Of a stretch of 59,317 bases of DNA, positions 48,104 to 59,317 are shown piece by piece; within the stretch, counting starts at the first letter, position 1; the number at the start of each line of letters is the position of its first letter. This DNA is from an uncultured Bacteroidales bacterium (GTDB taxonomy: Bacteria > Bacteroidota > Bacteroidia > Bacteroidales > Bacteroidaceae): NCBI GenBank assembly GCA_902786925.1, contig CADAEK010000017.1:1-59317 (forward strand), in the 5' to 3' direction. The position numbers and the translations under genes are program-made. Below the pieces are notes generated by a model. That model did not search any database and was not told where the DNA came from. It saw nothing but the letters and a program-made list of their open reading frames with translations.

Positions 48104-49384
48104 TCATAGAGAAAGGCAGATAATCGTTTTCGTGTTCTTGTCCACGCGATAGAGTTCTGAACTGCGTCTGCCAACGACCCAGACGATTTCGTCTCCATCC
48201 ATAAGGAGGGGCTGGCGCTCTTTCTCAAAGAGAGTGAGTTTGAGGTCGGTAAGGAAGTCGCTGAGCAGTTTCCGTTTTCCGCCCATACCGAAAGGAGCAA
48301 AGGTGTCGCCTTTCTGAGGAATGCGCAAGGTGAGCTCTCCATGCACCTTGTCAGCATCGAGGTAAGCATGGGAGGTGTCTTTCTGAATATGCAAGCTCTC
48401 AATGGGCAGCACCTCCTGATGAATGTGAGGTGTGGGGTAGTGCTCTGCCTCTATAATAATGCATTGCCTGTCCACTAACACTCGTCGCCTTCCTGCAGAA
48501 ATGATTTTCCCGCTCTCTGACTGTGCAGACAGGAGTTCCTGCATCTGCACTTTGTTGAAGCCTAAGGGGGAAAGCATTTCGTGGAGCACGGAGATGGGGG
48601 ATGGGGTATGGTTCAGTTTGTCTAACAGAATGACGACTTCTCCATTTTCTTTGTTCTTGACACATTCTGAAATGGTTTCCCGCATGGCTTGCTGATAGAC
48701 TTTCATCACTTCTGACAGATTTTCTTGGGTAGACGCCAAATTCTTCATAGCGCCTGAATTGATGCGTTCCAACAGGGGCAGCACATCCAAACGCACCTTG
48801 TTGCGGGCATAATCGTCTTCTTGGTTGGTGTGATCTGTCACATAGTCTTGACCCATATCCTCTAGATAGGCGAGGACTTCTTGGCGTGTCAGGCATAAAA
48901 GGGGACGTACCACATTCCCGTTTCGGGGCTGCATGCCGCATAGTCCACGGATGCCAGTGCCTCTTGTGGCATTGAGCAGCATGGTCTCCACGTTGTCGTT
49001 CTGGTGGTGTCCCACAGCGATTGCTTCTGCTTTTGCTTCTTGCAGGAGGGAGTGGAACTGCTCATATCTCAGTTCACGAGCAGCCATTTCAATGCTTATC
49101 TTCTGGTTTTGGGCATAGTGAAGGGTATTGAAGTCCACTTGATGCAGTTCCCATCCCATTCGCCGGCAGAGTGACACGACGAATTGCTCGTCTCTCATAC
49201 TCTCCTCACCCCTCAGGTGAAAATTGCAATGCATGGCTATTACCTCATGGCCCAATTCCTGCAGCAGCATGGCCAGGCACACCGAATCGGGGCCACCACT
49301 CAGGCCCACAACCACACGTGCCCTGTCGTTCAACAGGCCATTTTTGTGGATAAACTGCTTGACTTTTTCTGTAATACGTCTCAT
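48104..49384 (-). CDS. tilS: tRNA(Ile)-lysidine synthase
   Basis: A 426-residue TilS, the essential enzyme that converts C34 of tRNA-Ile(CAU) to lysidine. The PP-loop ATPase motif VVVGLSGGPDSVCLAML is near residue 25, with HCNFHLRGEESMRDEQFV, ARELRYEQF, VGHHQNDNVETMLLNATRGTG and DYARNKVRLDVLPLL following. A C-terminal TilS domain has GMGGKRKLLSDFLTDLKL. The frame stays open upstream to 49594, but that stretch overlaps the tRNA-Cys gene and a promoter. The ATG at 49384 gives the typical MRRITEKVKQFI start. The predicted transcript start is only a few bases before it. Confidence 0.96.
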   Translation of the reverse strand: MRRITEKVKQFIHKNGLLNDRARVVVGLSGGPDSVCLAMLLQELGHEVIAMHCNFHLRGEESMRDEQFVVSLCRRMGWELHQVDFNTLHYAQNQKISIEMAARELRYEQFHSLLQEAKAEAIAVGHHQNDNVETMLLNATRGTGIRGLCGMQPRNGNVVRPLLCLTRQEVLAYLEDMGQDYVTDHTNQEDDYARNKVRLDVLPLLERINSGAMKNLASTQENLSEVMKVYQQAMRETISECVKNKENGEVVILLDKLNHTPSPISVLHEMLSPLGFNKVQMQELLSAQSESGKIISAGRRRVLVDRQCIIIEAEHYPTPHIHQEVLPIESLHIQKDTSHAYLDADKVHGELTLRIPQKGDTFAPFGMGGKRKLLSDFLTDLKLTLFEKERQPLLMDGDEIVWVVGRRSSELYRVDKNTKTIICLSL

Positions 49385-49393
49385 AAATCCGTG

Positions 49394-49425
49394 CAAAAGT
49401 AAGAAAAAACGCATTTCCTCGCAAA
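49394..49425 (-). promoter_or_regulatory. tilS promoter, near-leaderless
   Basis: On the minus strand TTTG (49425-49422), a 20-bp spacer and TACTTTTG (49401-49394), a full consensus match. The end of the -7 element is 9 bp from the ATG, so the transcript would have a leader of only a few nucleotides. Confidence 0.75.
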
Positions 49426-49441
49426 AAAACTTCCTCAATAC

Positions 49442-49472
49442 TTTGTTGTTTATGCCAAAAGTACTACCTTTG
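49442..49472 (+). promoter_or_regulatory. tRNA-Cys promoter
   Basis: TTTG at 49442-49445, a 19-bp spacer and TACCTTTG at 49465-49472. The mature tRNA begins 26 bp after the -7 element. Confidence 0.85.
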
Positions 49473-49498
49473 CACTCGCAAAACGGAACAATCCGCAT

Positions 49499-49570
49499 GG
49501 TGCGTTGGATGAGTGGCTTAGTCAACGGTCTGCAAAACCGTGTACACCCGTTCGAATCGGGTACGCACCT
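49499..49570 (+). tRNA. tRNA-Cys (anticodon GCA)
   Basis: A cloverleaf can be drawn. The acceptor stem is GGTGCGT / ACGCACC, and the D arm is present. The anticodon stem ACGGT / ACCGT has loop CTGCAAA (anticodon GCA), and the T arm is ACCCG-TTCGAAT-CGGGT. The discriminator is T. CCA is not encoded. Confidence 0.95.
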
Positions 49571-49586
49571 CTCTACAAAAAGGAAG

Positions 49587-49620
49587 GGAATCATGTAAAA
49601 ATAAACATGATTCCTTTTTT
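49587..49620 (+). terminator. tRNA-Cys terminator
   Basis: Stem GGAATCATGT / ACATGATTCC with an 8-nt loop is followed by six T, 17 bp after the tRNA. Confidence 0.88.
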
Positions 49621-49638
49621 ATATTTATAATTTGTCTG

Positions 49639-49646
49639 TATCTTTG
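49639..49646 (+). promoter_or_regulatory. Promoter -7 element of the alcohol dehydrogenase gene
   Basis: TATCTTTG, an exact -7 match, 45 bp before the start codon. The -33 region is T-rich without a clear TTTG. Confidence 0.6.
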
Positions 49647-49691
49647 TAAGCAAATCTGAATATGAAAACAAATTTATAACAACACAAACTT

Positions 49692-50876
49692 ATGAAAGAC
49701 TTTAAGTATTATGCGCCGACCGAGGTGGTATTCGGTAAGGATTCGGAAAATCAAGTAGCCCAATTGGTGAAGAAGCATGGCGGCACAAAGGTGTTAGTGC
49801 ATTATGGTGGACAAAGCGCTGTAAAGTCTGGACTTCTGGATAAGATATGCGGCTTGCTGGAAGAAGGCGGCATTCCATTTGTAAAATTGGGCGGCGTGGT
49901 GCCTAATCCTCGTCTGTCACTGGCACAAAGAGGTATTGAACTATGCCGTAAAGAAGGTGTGGACTTCATTCTTGCTGTAGGTGGCGGTAGTGTGATTGAC
50001 TCTTCTAAATGCATTGGCTATGGCGTTTGCATGGAAGGTGATGTATGGGATGTGTATCTGGGTAAAGTCACTCCTAAGAAGATGCTTCCCCTGGCATGTG
50101 TGCTCACGATTCCTGCAGCAGGCAGCGAGATGAGCGAGTCGAGTGTCATCACGAATGAGGATGGTGATGTGAAGCTGGGTTATTCCAATAACCTCTCACG
50201 TCCTAAGTTTGCCATCATGAATCCAGAGCGCACCTTTACACTTCCGCCATACCAGACTGCGGCAGGTGTGACAGACATGATGATGCATACCATGGAGCGC
50301 TATTTCACGAAGGATGACGATATGGACATCACCACAGATATGGCAGAGGCTCTGCTGCGCAGCATGAAGAACGCTGTGTTTGCTGTGCTGAAGAATCCGC
50401 AGGATTACCGGTACCGTGCACAGATTATGTGGGGAGGCAGTTTGATGCACAACGGACTGACTGGCTGTGGTATCTCTGACGACTGGGCTACACACCAGCT
50501 GGAGCATGAGCTGAGCGGTATGTTCGACGTGACTCACGGTGCAGGTCTGGCAGCTGTATGGCCAAGTTGGGCACGCTATGTGATGCACGAGAATGTGAGC
50601 CGCTTTGTGCGCTTTTCCGTCAATGTGATGGATGTGCCAAATGATTTCACAGACCCTGAAGGCACGGCTCTGCGTGGCATCGAGGCCATGGAGCGCTTCT
50701 ATCATGCCATTGGTATGCCTATTAATATCAAGGAACTCATTGGACGCGACATTACCGATGAGGAGATTAAGGAGATGGTTCGCAAGTGCAGCCGTGACTA
50801 TCAACACACCTGTGGCTGCCTGAAGGTGCTGAAGGCTGACGACATGGAGGCTATCTACAAGATGGCAAGAGGTTAA
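49692..50876 (+). CDS. Iron-containing alcohol dehydrogenase (butanol dehydrogenase/YqhD type)
   Basis: A 394-residue group III alcohol dehydrogenase that reduces aldehydes with NAD(P)H or oxidises alcohols. The nucleotide-binding part shows AVGGGSVIDSSKCIGYG. The metal-binding residues are in TAAGVTDMMMHTMERYF (Asp and His), and in ATHQLEHELSGMFDVTHGAGLAAVWP (two His). The start MKDFKYYAPTEVVFGKDSE is typical of the BDH branch. It is followed after 30 bp by a thioesterase-like gene in the same direction, so the two may form an operon. The physiological aldehyde is not known. Confidence 0.93.
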   Translation: MKDFKYYAPTEVVFGKDSENQVAQLVKKHGGTKVLVHYGGQSAVKSGLLDKICGLLEEGGIPFVKLGGVVPNPRLSLAQRGIELCRKEGVDFILAVGGGSVIDSSKCIGYGVCMEGDVWDVYLGKVTPKKMLPLACVLTIPAAGSEMSESSVITNEDGDVKLGYSNNLSRPKFAIMNPERTFTLPPYQTAAGVTDMMMHTMERYFTKDDDMDITTDMAEALLRSMKNAVFAVLKNPQDYRYRAQIMWGGSLMHNGLTGCGISDDWATHQLEHELSGMFDVTHGAGLAAVWPSWARYVMHENVSRFVRFSVNVMDVPNDFTDPEGTALRGIEAMERFYHAIGMPINIKELIGRDITDEEIKEMVRKCSRDYQHTCGCLKVLKADDMEAIYKMARG

Positions 50877-50906
50877 GCATGCATTATATTATATTTTATA
50901 AAGAAC

Positions 50907-51278
50907 ATGATTGAAATAGGACAGAAACACACAAGCGAGTTGATGGTCACAGACGCATTGACAGCCCAGCAGATGGGTTCTGGCGATATGCCAGTGCTTG
51001 CCACTCCTGCCATGATGGCACTGATGGAGAATGCAGCCATGCTGGCTGTGGCTGGTGAACTGCCTGATGGTAGCACTACGGTAGGAGGTCACATCGAATC
51101 CTCTCATTTGAAACCTACGAAAGTGGGTGACAAGGTGTGTGCCATTGCTGAAGTGACCAAGGTAGAGGGTAAGAAAATTGAATTCAAGATTGCCGCCTAT
51201 GCAGGTGATACGTTGCTGGGTGAAGGCACCCACCTTCGTTTTATTGTTGACCGAGAGCGGTTCTTGTCCAAACTTTGA
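50907..51278 (+). CDS. FlK-like hot-dog-fold thioesterase
   Basis: A 123-residue hot-dog-fold protein. The segment VLATPAMMALMENAAM and later STTVGGHIESSHLKPTKVGDKV place a Thr, a Glu and a His as in the catalytic triad of fluoroacetyl-CoA thioesterase FlK. Homologues in other bacteria hydrolyse acyl-CoAs of unknown kind; fluoroacetate use is not implied. The gene starts 30 bp after the alcohol dehydrogenase and is probably cotranscribed. Confidence 0.85.
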   Translation: MIEIGQKHTSELMVTDALTAQQMGSGDMPVLATPAMMALMENAAMLAVAGELPDGSTTVGGHIESSHLKPTKVGDKVCAIAEVTKVEGKKIEFKIAAYAGDTLLGEGTHLRFIVDRERFLSKL

Positions 51279-51327
51279 TAAGATTCCGTACTCCTGGGCG
51301 TACAGCCATTACGAATGACTGACAATC

Positions 51328-51356
51328 GGAAGAGGGCCCTTCGGGGCATCTCTTCT
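51328..51356. other. TTCG-tetraloop hairpin between thioesterase and MBL genes
   Basis: GGAAGAGGGCCC-TTCG-GGGCATCTCTTC forms a GC-rich stem with a small internal bulge and a stable TTCG loop. No T tract follows, so it is not a standard terminator. It may be an RNA stability or processing element. Confidence 0.5.
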
Positions 51357-51411
51357 GATTCCATAAACAATCATCACTTAAATCATTAACGAACCCCAAA
51401 ACACAAATCTA

Positions 51412-52161
51412 ATGATGGAAATCAAAGCTATCCGTATGTTCGACGGCGGATTTATGAACCAGCAATTTGCTTTTGGCGGTGAAAGCAAGGAAGGCACAGA
51501 CGAACAAATCATCTACCGCAGCAGTTTGCAGAATTTCCTCATCGACACAGGCACAGAAGTGATACTTGTTGATACAGGTTTTCAGAATGCGTTTGCAGCG
51601 CCACCTAAAAAACTGGGGGCTCCACTGTATATGGGCGATAAAATCTGTGATTTCATGGATGCCTTTGCTGCATTGGGCTACAAGCCAGAGCAGGTGACAA
51701 AGATTCTTATCACTCACAAGCACCCAGACCACACAGCAGCGCTTCAATATTTCCCCAATGCTAAGGTCTATATCTCTCCCGAAGATGCAGATGCCATGCA
51801 GCTTCCTGAGGGAGGAAACATCATCCGTTCCCAGTACAAGGATTCCTTCAAGAACTTCCCACGTGCAGAGAAAGTGGCCGATGGCGTTTGGTTCATCGAG
51901 GCGAAAGGACACACCAAGGGAAACAGCATTATCATCGCAGAACAGGATGGCCTTTTCTACTTGATGCACGGTGATGTGACCTATTGCGATGCCGCCTTGA
52001 AAGCCAATAAACTAAGCATCGTGTATGAGGATTTGGACGCCGCTCGCCAGACATTGGATCGTGTGCGCGAGTTTATCCAAAATAATCCTACCGTTTATCT
52101 CTCAACGCATTGTCCTGAGGGCTATGAGAATCTGGAAATGAAACGTGTCATGACGCTGTAA
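51412..52161 (+). CDS. MBL-fold metallo-hydrolase (lactonase-like)
   Basis: A 249-residue metallo-beta-lactamase-fold enzyme. The metal motif is LITHKHPDHTAALQ (HxHxDH), with the further ligands in GHTKGNSIII, MHGDVTYCDA (Asp) and YLSTHCPEGYE (His). The layout resembles N-acyl homoserine lactonase-type members, but many MBL proteins have unrelated substrates, so quorum quenching is only one possibility. An N-terminal segment with SLQNFLIDTGTEVILVDTGFQ is typical. The start is ATG ATG; the first is used here. It is followed by a strong bidirectional terminator. Confidence 0.88.
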   Translation: MMEIKAIRMFDGGFMNQQFAFGGESKEGTDEQIIYRSSLQNFLIDTGTEVILVDTGFQNAFAAPPKKLGAPLYMGDKICDFMDAFAALGYKPEQVTKILITHKHPDHTAALQYFPNAKVYISPEDADAMQLPEGGNIIRSQYKDSFKNFPRAEKVADGVWFIEAKGHTKGNSIIIAEQDGLFYLMHGDVTYCDAALKANKLSIVYEDLDAARQTLDRVREFIQNNPTVYLSTHCPEGYENLEMKRVMTL

Positions 52162-52180
52162 AGGTGTCGTATAATAAAAT

Positions 52181-52209
52181 AAAAAGGGAGTTGAAAAGAC
52201 TCCCTTTTT
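52181..52209. terminator. Bidirectional terminator
   Basis: A perfect 11-bp stem AAAAAGGGAGT / ACTCCCTTTTT with a 7-nt loop and T runs on both strands lies between the convergent MBL and GH2 genes. Confidence 0.9.
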
Positions 52210-52268
52210 TTTGTTGTTGCTTCTTGTAGCTTCTCTTTTCAGCTAAGCGAAGAGTGCGCCATCCCTTC

Positions 52269-56877
<4,609 letters not shown>

Positions 56878-56971
56878 GGGTAGTTTTATTGAATTCAACT
56901 TTCTGAAGTTGTTTTAAGTTTCAGGTGAAATGTGGTTCGTAGCTCAATGACCACTCTTATCGCTTCGACTG

Positions 56972-56979
56972 CAAAGATA
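56972..56979 (-). promoter_or_regulatory. Promoter -7 element of the GH29-GH2 operon
   Basis: The minus strand reads TATCTTTG, about 95 bp before the GH29 ATG. No clear -33 box, which would fit an activator-dependent promoter. Confidence 0.5.
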
Positions 56980-57056
56980 CAAATAAGTTGAGCTTATGAA
57001 GGTTCACAATATTAACAAATGATAGGACAATGTTGTGATTATTCAGGAATAAGCAC

Positions 57057-57088
57057 GAAAAAAGGATGCTTAAAATATCAGCACCCTT
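57057..57088 (-). terminator. Terminator of a decayed gene
   Basis: The minus strand reads AAGGGTGC, a loop, GCATCCTT (one mismatch), then a run of T. It lies 22 bp beyond the stop of the gene remnant at 57110. Confidence 0.6.
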
Positions 57089-57109
57089 CCTTCTTATTGA
57101 CTTATTCCG

Positions 57110-57220
57110 CTATTTTGCCAAGATTGCCTCAGCCATCAGTTTGCCTGCATCAAAAGCTTTCTGTAAGTCTTCTTCCCAATGCGTGTCGCGCCATAGGCGC
57201 TGGTGGCTATGCCGATCCAA
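57110..57220 (-). pseudogene. Possible 3' remnant of a decayed gene
   Basis: The last ~30 codons of a minus-strand frame read like a real protein end: HWEEDLQKAFDAGKLMAEAILAK, then stop. This resembles the C-terminal helix of small flavodoxin/NAD(P)H-oxidoreductase-type proteins. Further upstream the frame reads as non-protein-like sequence and crosses the GH51 promoter and start, so no intact gene exists. A terminator follows at the correct place. The identity of the lost gene is uncertain. Confidence 0.4.
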
Positions 57221-57382
57221 CTGGTACGAATGATTTGAGAACTTCGGTTCACTGCTAATTGTTTGTTTTAATCGTCTAACTCTTCCTGAACTGCTTCTAT
57301 AAAGTGTGATGCTTTTTCTTCCCGTTTTTCTCTTTTTTGTAGATAAATCGTTGTGTGTGTGTGGCATTTCTTTATTTTGTGT

Positions 57383-57390
57383 TATATTTG
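57383..57390 (+). promoter_or_regulatory. GH51 promoter, -7 element
   Basis: TATATTTG matches TAnnTTTG, 22 bp before the first ATG of the GH51 gene. No clear -33 box. Confidence 0.55.
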
Positions 57391-57412
57391 CAACGAGATT
57401 TAACCGTTTTAA

Positions 57413-59317
57413 ATGATGACTTGCAAAAAAATTCTTCTTATGGCCGGGTGCGCTGTCTTTGCTGCAGCTACCCAGGCGCAAGTGGCTATCAACATTGATG
57501 CCCAACAACGTGGACCCAAGGTGAGCGATATGCTCTATGGTATCTTCTATGAGGATATTAACCACGCAGCTGATGGCGGCATTTATGCCGAGTTGATTCG
57601 TAACCGTTCTTTCGAGGACGGCCCACGCTATGGCGCTCCTGCTGATATGCAGGGGTGGACTGTGTGTGCTGACGCTCCCTCGCAGTTGTCTACAAGGCTC
57701 ATACAGCCCTCAAAAAAGACTCCTCTGCTCAACAAGGTGCAGCACAACGCTCTGGAAATGTCTGTTAAGGCCTCGAAGACGATGCCTGTCAGCCTGGTGA
57801 ACGAGGGCTATTGGGGCATCAATGCCGTGCAGGGCCGCAGCTACCGCCTTACGTTTTGGGCAAAGACTCCGAAATATAAGGGCTCAGTGAAGGCTGTGCT
57901 CCGCTCTGAAGATGGCAAACAGCTTTATGCCGAGACGGTGATAGACGCTCTCTCGACGAACAAATCTAAAGGCTGGACAAAGTATGCTGCTGCACTCACT
58001 TCCTGCGGCAACGACCCGAAGGCGCAGTTTGCGCTGGAGTTCGACGGTGTGGGGCAGGTGCAGATAGACATGGTGAGCCTGTTCCCGCCCACGTTCAAGA
58101 ACCGCGAGAATGGCATGCGTCCCGACCTAGCTAATATGCTGTGGCAGATGCATCCCAAGTTCATGCGTTTTCCCGGTGGGTGTTTTGTGGAGGGGCAGGA
58201 GAGTCCCGACAACGCTTTTCGTTGGGAACGTACCATTGGGCCAATTGAAGAACGTGAGGGACACTGGAATGTAAACTGGGGCTATCGCACTACTGATGGA
58301 TTAGGCTATCATGAGTATCTGCAGCTGGCAGAGGACTTGGGTGCTAAGCCGCTTTATGTTGTGAATGTGGGTATATGGCATGGAGGCGAGACTCCTTATG
58401 ACAGCATCCAGCCTTGGATTGACGAGTGCATGAACGCAATTGAGTATGCCAACGGACCAGTCACTTCGAAATATGGTGCTATGCGTGCCAAAAATGGACA
58501 TCCGGAACCCTTTGGACTGGAATACCTGGAAGTGGGCAACGAAAACAACCAGCCCGACCCTCGCCAGCAGAGCGACCATTACTACGAGCGCTATGAGCAG
58601 TTCTACAAGGCCGTCCGGGCCAAGTATCCTGAGATGAAAATCATTGGCAATGTGGTGGCTTGGGGCGATGACAACCCGAAATGGAACTCTACGTTGCCTG
58701 TCGATTTGCTTGATGAGCATTATTATCGTTCACCCGATTGGTTTGCTGCAGCCTTCCACAAGTATGACAGCTACGACCGCAAGGGACCCAAAGTCTATGT
58801 GGGCGAATATGCCGTGACCAACGGATTTGGCAATCTGGGCAACATGAACGCAGCGCTGGGCGAGGCTGTTTACATGATGGGCATGGAGAACAATTCAGAT
58901 GTGGTGCAGTTGGCATCCTATGCACCCATCTTTGTCAATGAGAACGATGCCCGTTGGCGTCCTGACATGATACGCTTCAGCAGCAGTCGTGTGATGGGTA
59001 CTCCCAGCTACTACGTTCAGCAGCTCATGCCACAGCATGTGGGCACTCAAGTGGTGAAGGTGGTTCAAAGCAACCCCTATGCAGACAAAAACATCAAGCA
59101 GCTCACACCCCAGCAGAGTCGTGTGGGCTATGCCACATGGGGCACGAAATCCTCCTTTACCCACATGGACCCCCTGCCCAAGAGCGGACAGCCAGAATAC
59201 ATGACCGGGCAATGGACAGTGAATGCCGACGGCATCCTCTCGCAGACCGGCAACCGCGAACAGTGCATGGCCCTGTGCAAGAGCGTCATCGACAGCGACC
59301 ACTACACCGTGAAGTGC
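57413..59317 (+). CDS. GH51 alpha-L-arabinofuranosidase, 3' end cut by window
   Basis: 635 codons are present and the frame is still open at the window end. The start is ATG ATG (57413 or 57416), followed by a signal peptide ending ATQAQ. The mature part begins VSDMLYGIFYEDINHAADGGIYAELIRNRSFED, typical of extracellular GH51 enzymes. A carbohydrate-binding insert (about 85-225) precedes the barrel with HPKFMRFPGGCFVEG. The acid/base Glu is in GLEYLEVGNENN and the nucleophile Glu in KVYVGEYAVTNG. It releases arabinose from arabinan or arabinoxylan side chains. It is divergent from the GH29-GH2 operon, pointing to use of a plant cell-wall glycan. Confidence 0.94.
   Translation, partial: MMTCKKILLMAGCAVFAAATQAQVAINIDAQQRGPKVSDMLYGIFYEDINHAADGGIYAELIRNRSFEDGPRYGAPADMQGWTVCADAPSQLSTRLIQPSKKTPLLNKVQHNALEMSVKASKTMPVSLVNEGYWGINAVQGRSYRLTFWAKTPKYKGSVKAVLRSEDGKQLYAETVIDALSTNKSKGWTKYAAALTSCGNDPKAQFALEFDGVGQVQIDMVSLFPPTFKNRENGMRPDLANMLWQMHPKFMRFPGGCFVEGQESPDNAFRWERTIGPIEEREGHWNVNWGYRTTDGLGYHEYLQLAEDLGAKPLYVVNVGIWHGGETPYDSIQPWIDECMNAIEYANGPVTSKYGAMRAKNGHPEPFGLEYLEVGNENNQPDPRQQSDHYYERYEQFYKAVRAKYPEMKIIGNVVAWGDDNPKWNSTLPVDLLDEHYYRSPDWFAAAFHKYDSYDRKGPKVYVGEYAVTNGFGNLGNMNAALGEAVYMMGMENNSDVVQLASYAPIFVNENDARWRPDMIRFSSSRVMGTPSYYVQQLMPQHVGTQVVKVVQSNPYADKNIKQLTPQQSRVGYATWGTKSSFTHMDPLPKSGQPEYMTGQWTVNADGILSQTGNREQCMALCKSVIDSDHYTVKC

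Noticed and set aside
49385..49594. 70-residue N-terminal extension of the tilS frame
   Set aside because: It overlaps the tRNA-Cys gene and two promoters, has no protein-like pattern, and the ATG at 49384 gives the normal TilS start.
57221..57565. Long minus-strand frame covering the start of GH51
   Set aside because: The N-terminal part mirrors the GH51 coding sequence and promoter; only the last ~30 codons look protein-like.

Overview
The window looks like chromosomal DNA of a Bacteroidales bacterium, most likely Prevotella or a close relative. Three things point there: repeated promoters of the Bacteroidetes form TTTG-N19/20-TAnnTTTG, the trpB-E-G-D-C-F-A gene order, and large secreted proteins with short C-terminal modules of the kind used for type IX secretion. 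No transposase, integrase, phage module or CRISPR array was seen. This is mostly core chromosome, with a few accessory or decayed spots.

Layout: 1-900 holds the 3' part of a 5S rRNA gene, its terminator, a degenerate second 5S copy exactly 200 bp further on, and non-coding DNA. 920-8320 (minus) carries a PBP1A-type peptidoglycan synthase, kdsB, gyrA and a secreted TPR protein. 8513-10159 holds a double-CMD protein convergent with a Cof-type HAD phosphatase. 10235-19482 (plus) has a stand-alone divergent ftsZ, a possible Phe-rich leader ORF, pheT, a 50-residue membrane protein, yebC, a TSCPD protein, a lipoprotein, a winged-helix protein, a small lipoprotein translationally coupled to lepA, then lepA. 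19581-25617 encodes a C10 cysteine protease, a small lytic-transglycosylase-like protein and an M61 peptidase flanked by dispersed repeats. 25921-29709 (minus) is an AraC regulator / altronate dehydratase / NhaC-type transporter operon. 29848-31644 holds two secreted proteins. 31869-38710 (minus) is the complete trp operon, preceded by a ribosome-mediated attenuator whose 19-residue leader peptide contains three consecutive Trp codons.

38886-42018 has a secreted protein divergent from glutamine synthetase III. 42227-47869 (minus) is a compact five-gene operon: orphan NMT1/THI5-like periplasmic binding protein, Cache-HAMP-PP2C-HATPase signalling protein, STAS protein, RelA/SpoT-type (p)ppGpp synthetase and LicD-like transferase. 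It is the best candidate for an undescribed system, apparently a partner-switching module wired to an alarmone synthetase. 48104-52161 holds tilS, tRNA-Cys, an iron alcohol dehydrogenase, a FlK-like thioesterase and an MBL-fold hydrolase. 52269-59317 is a glycan locus: GH2 beta-galactosidase and GH29 fucosidase in one operon, a decayed gene end, and a GH51 arabinofuranosidase that runs off the window.

A cross-cutting feature is a family of 7-bp-period repeats in at least five intergenic spaces, often next to terminators and sharing longer segments (44, 31 and 30 bp). Regulation is visible as about a dozen recognisable promoters, one strong attenuator (trp), one tentative one (pheT), and several operator-like repeats.
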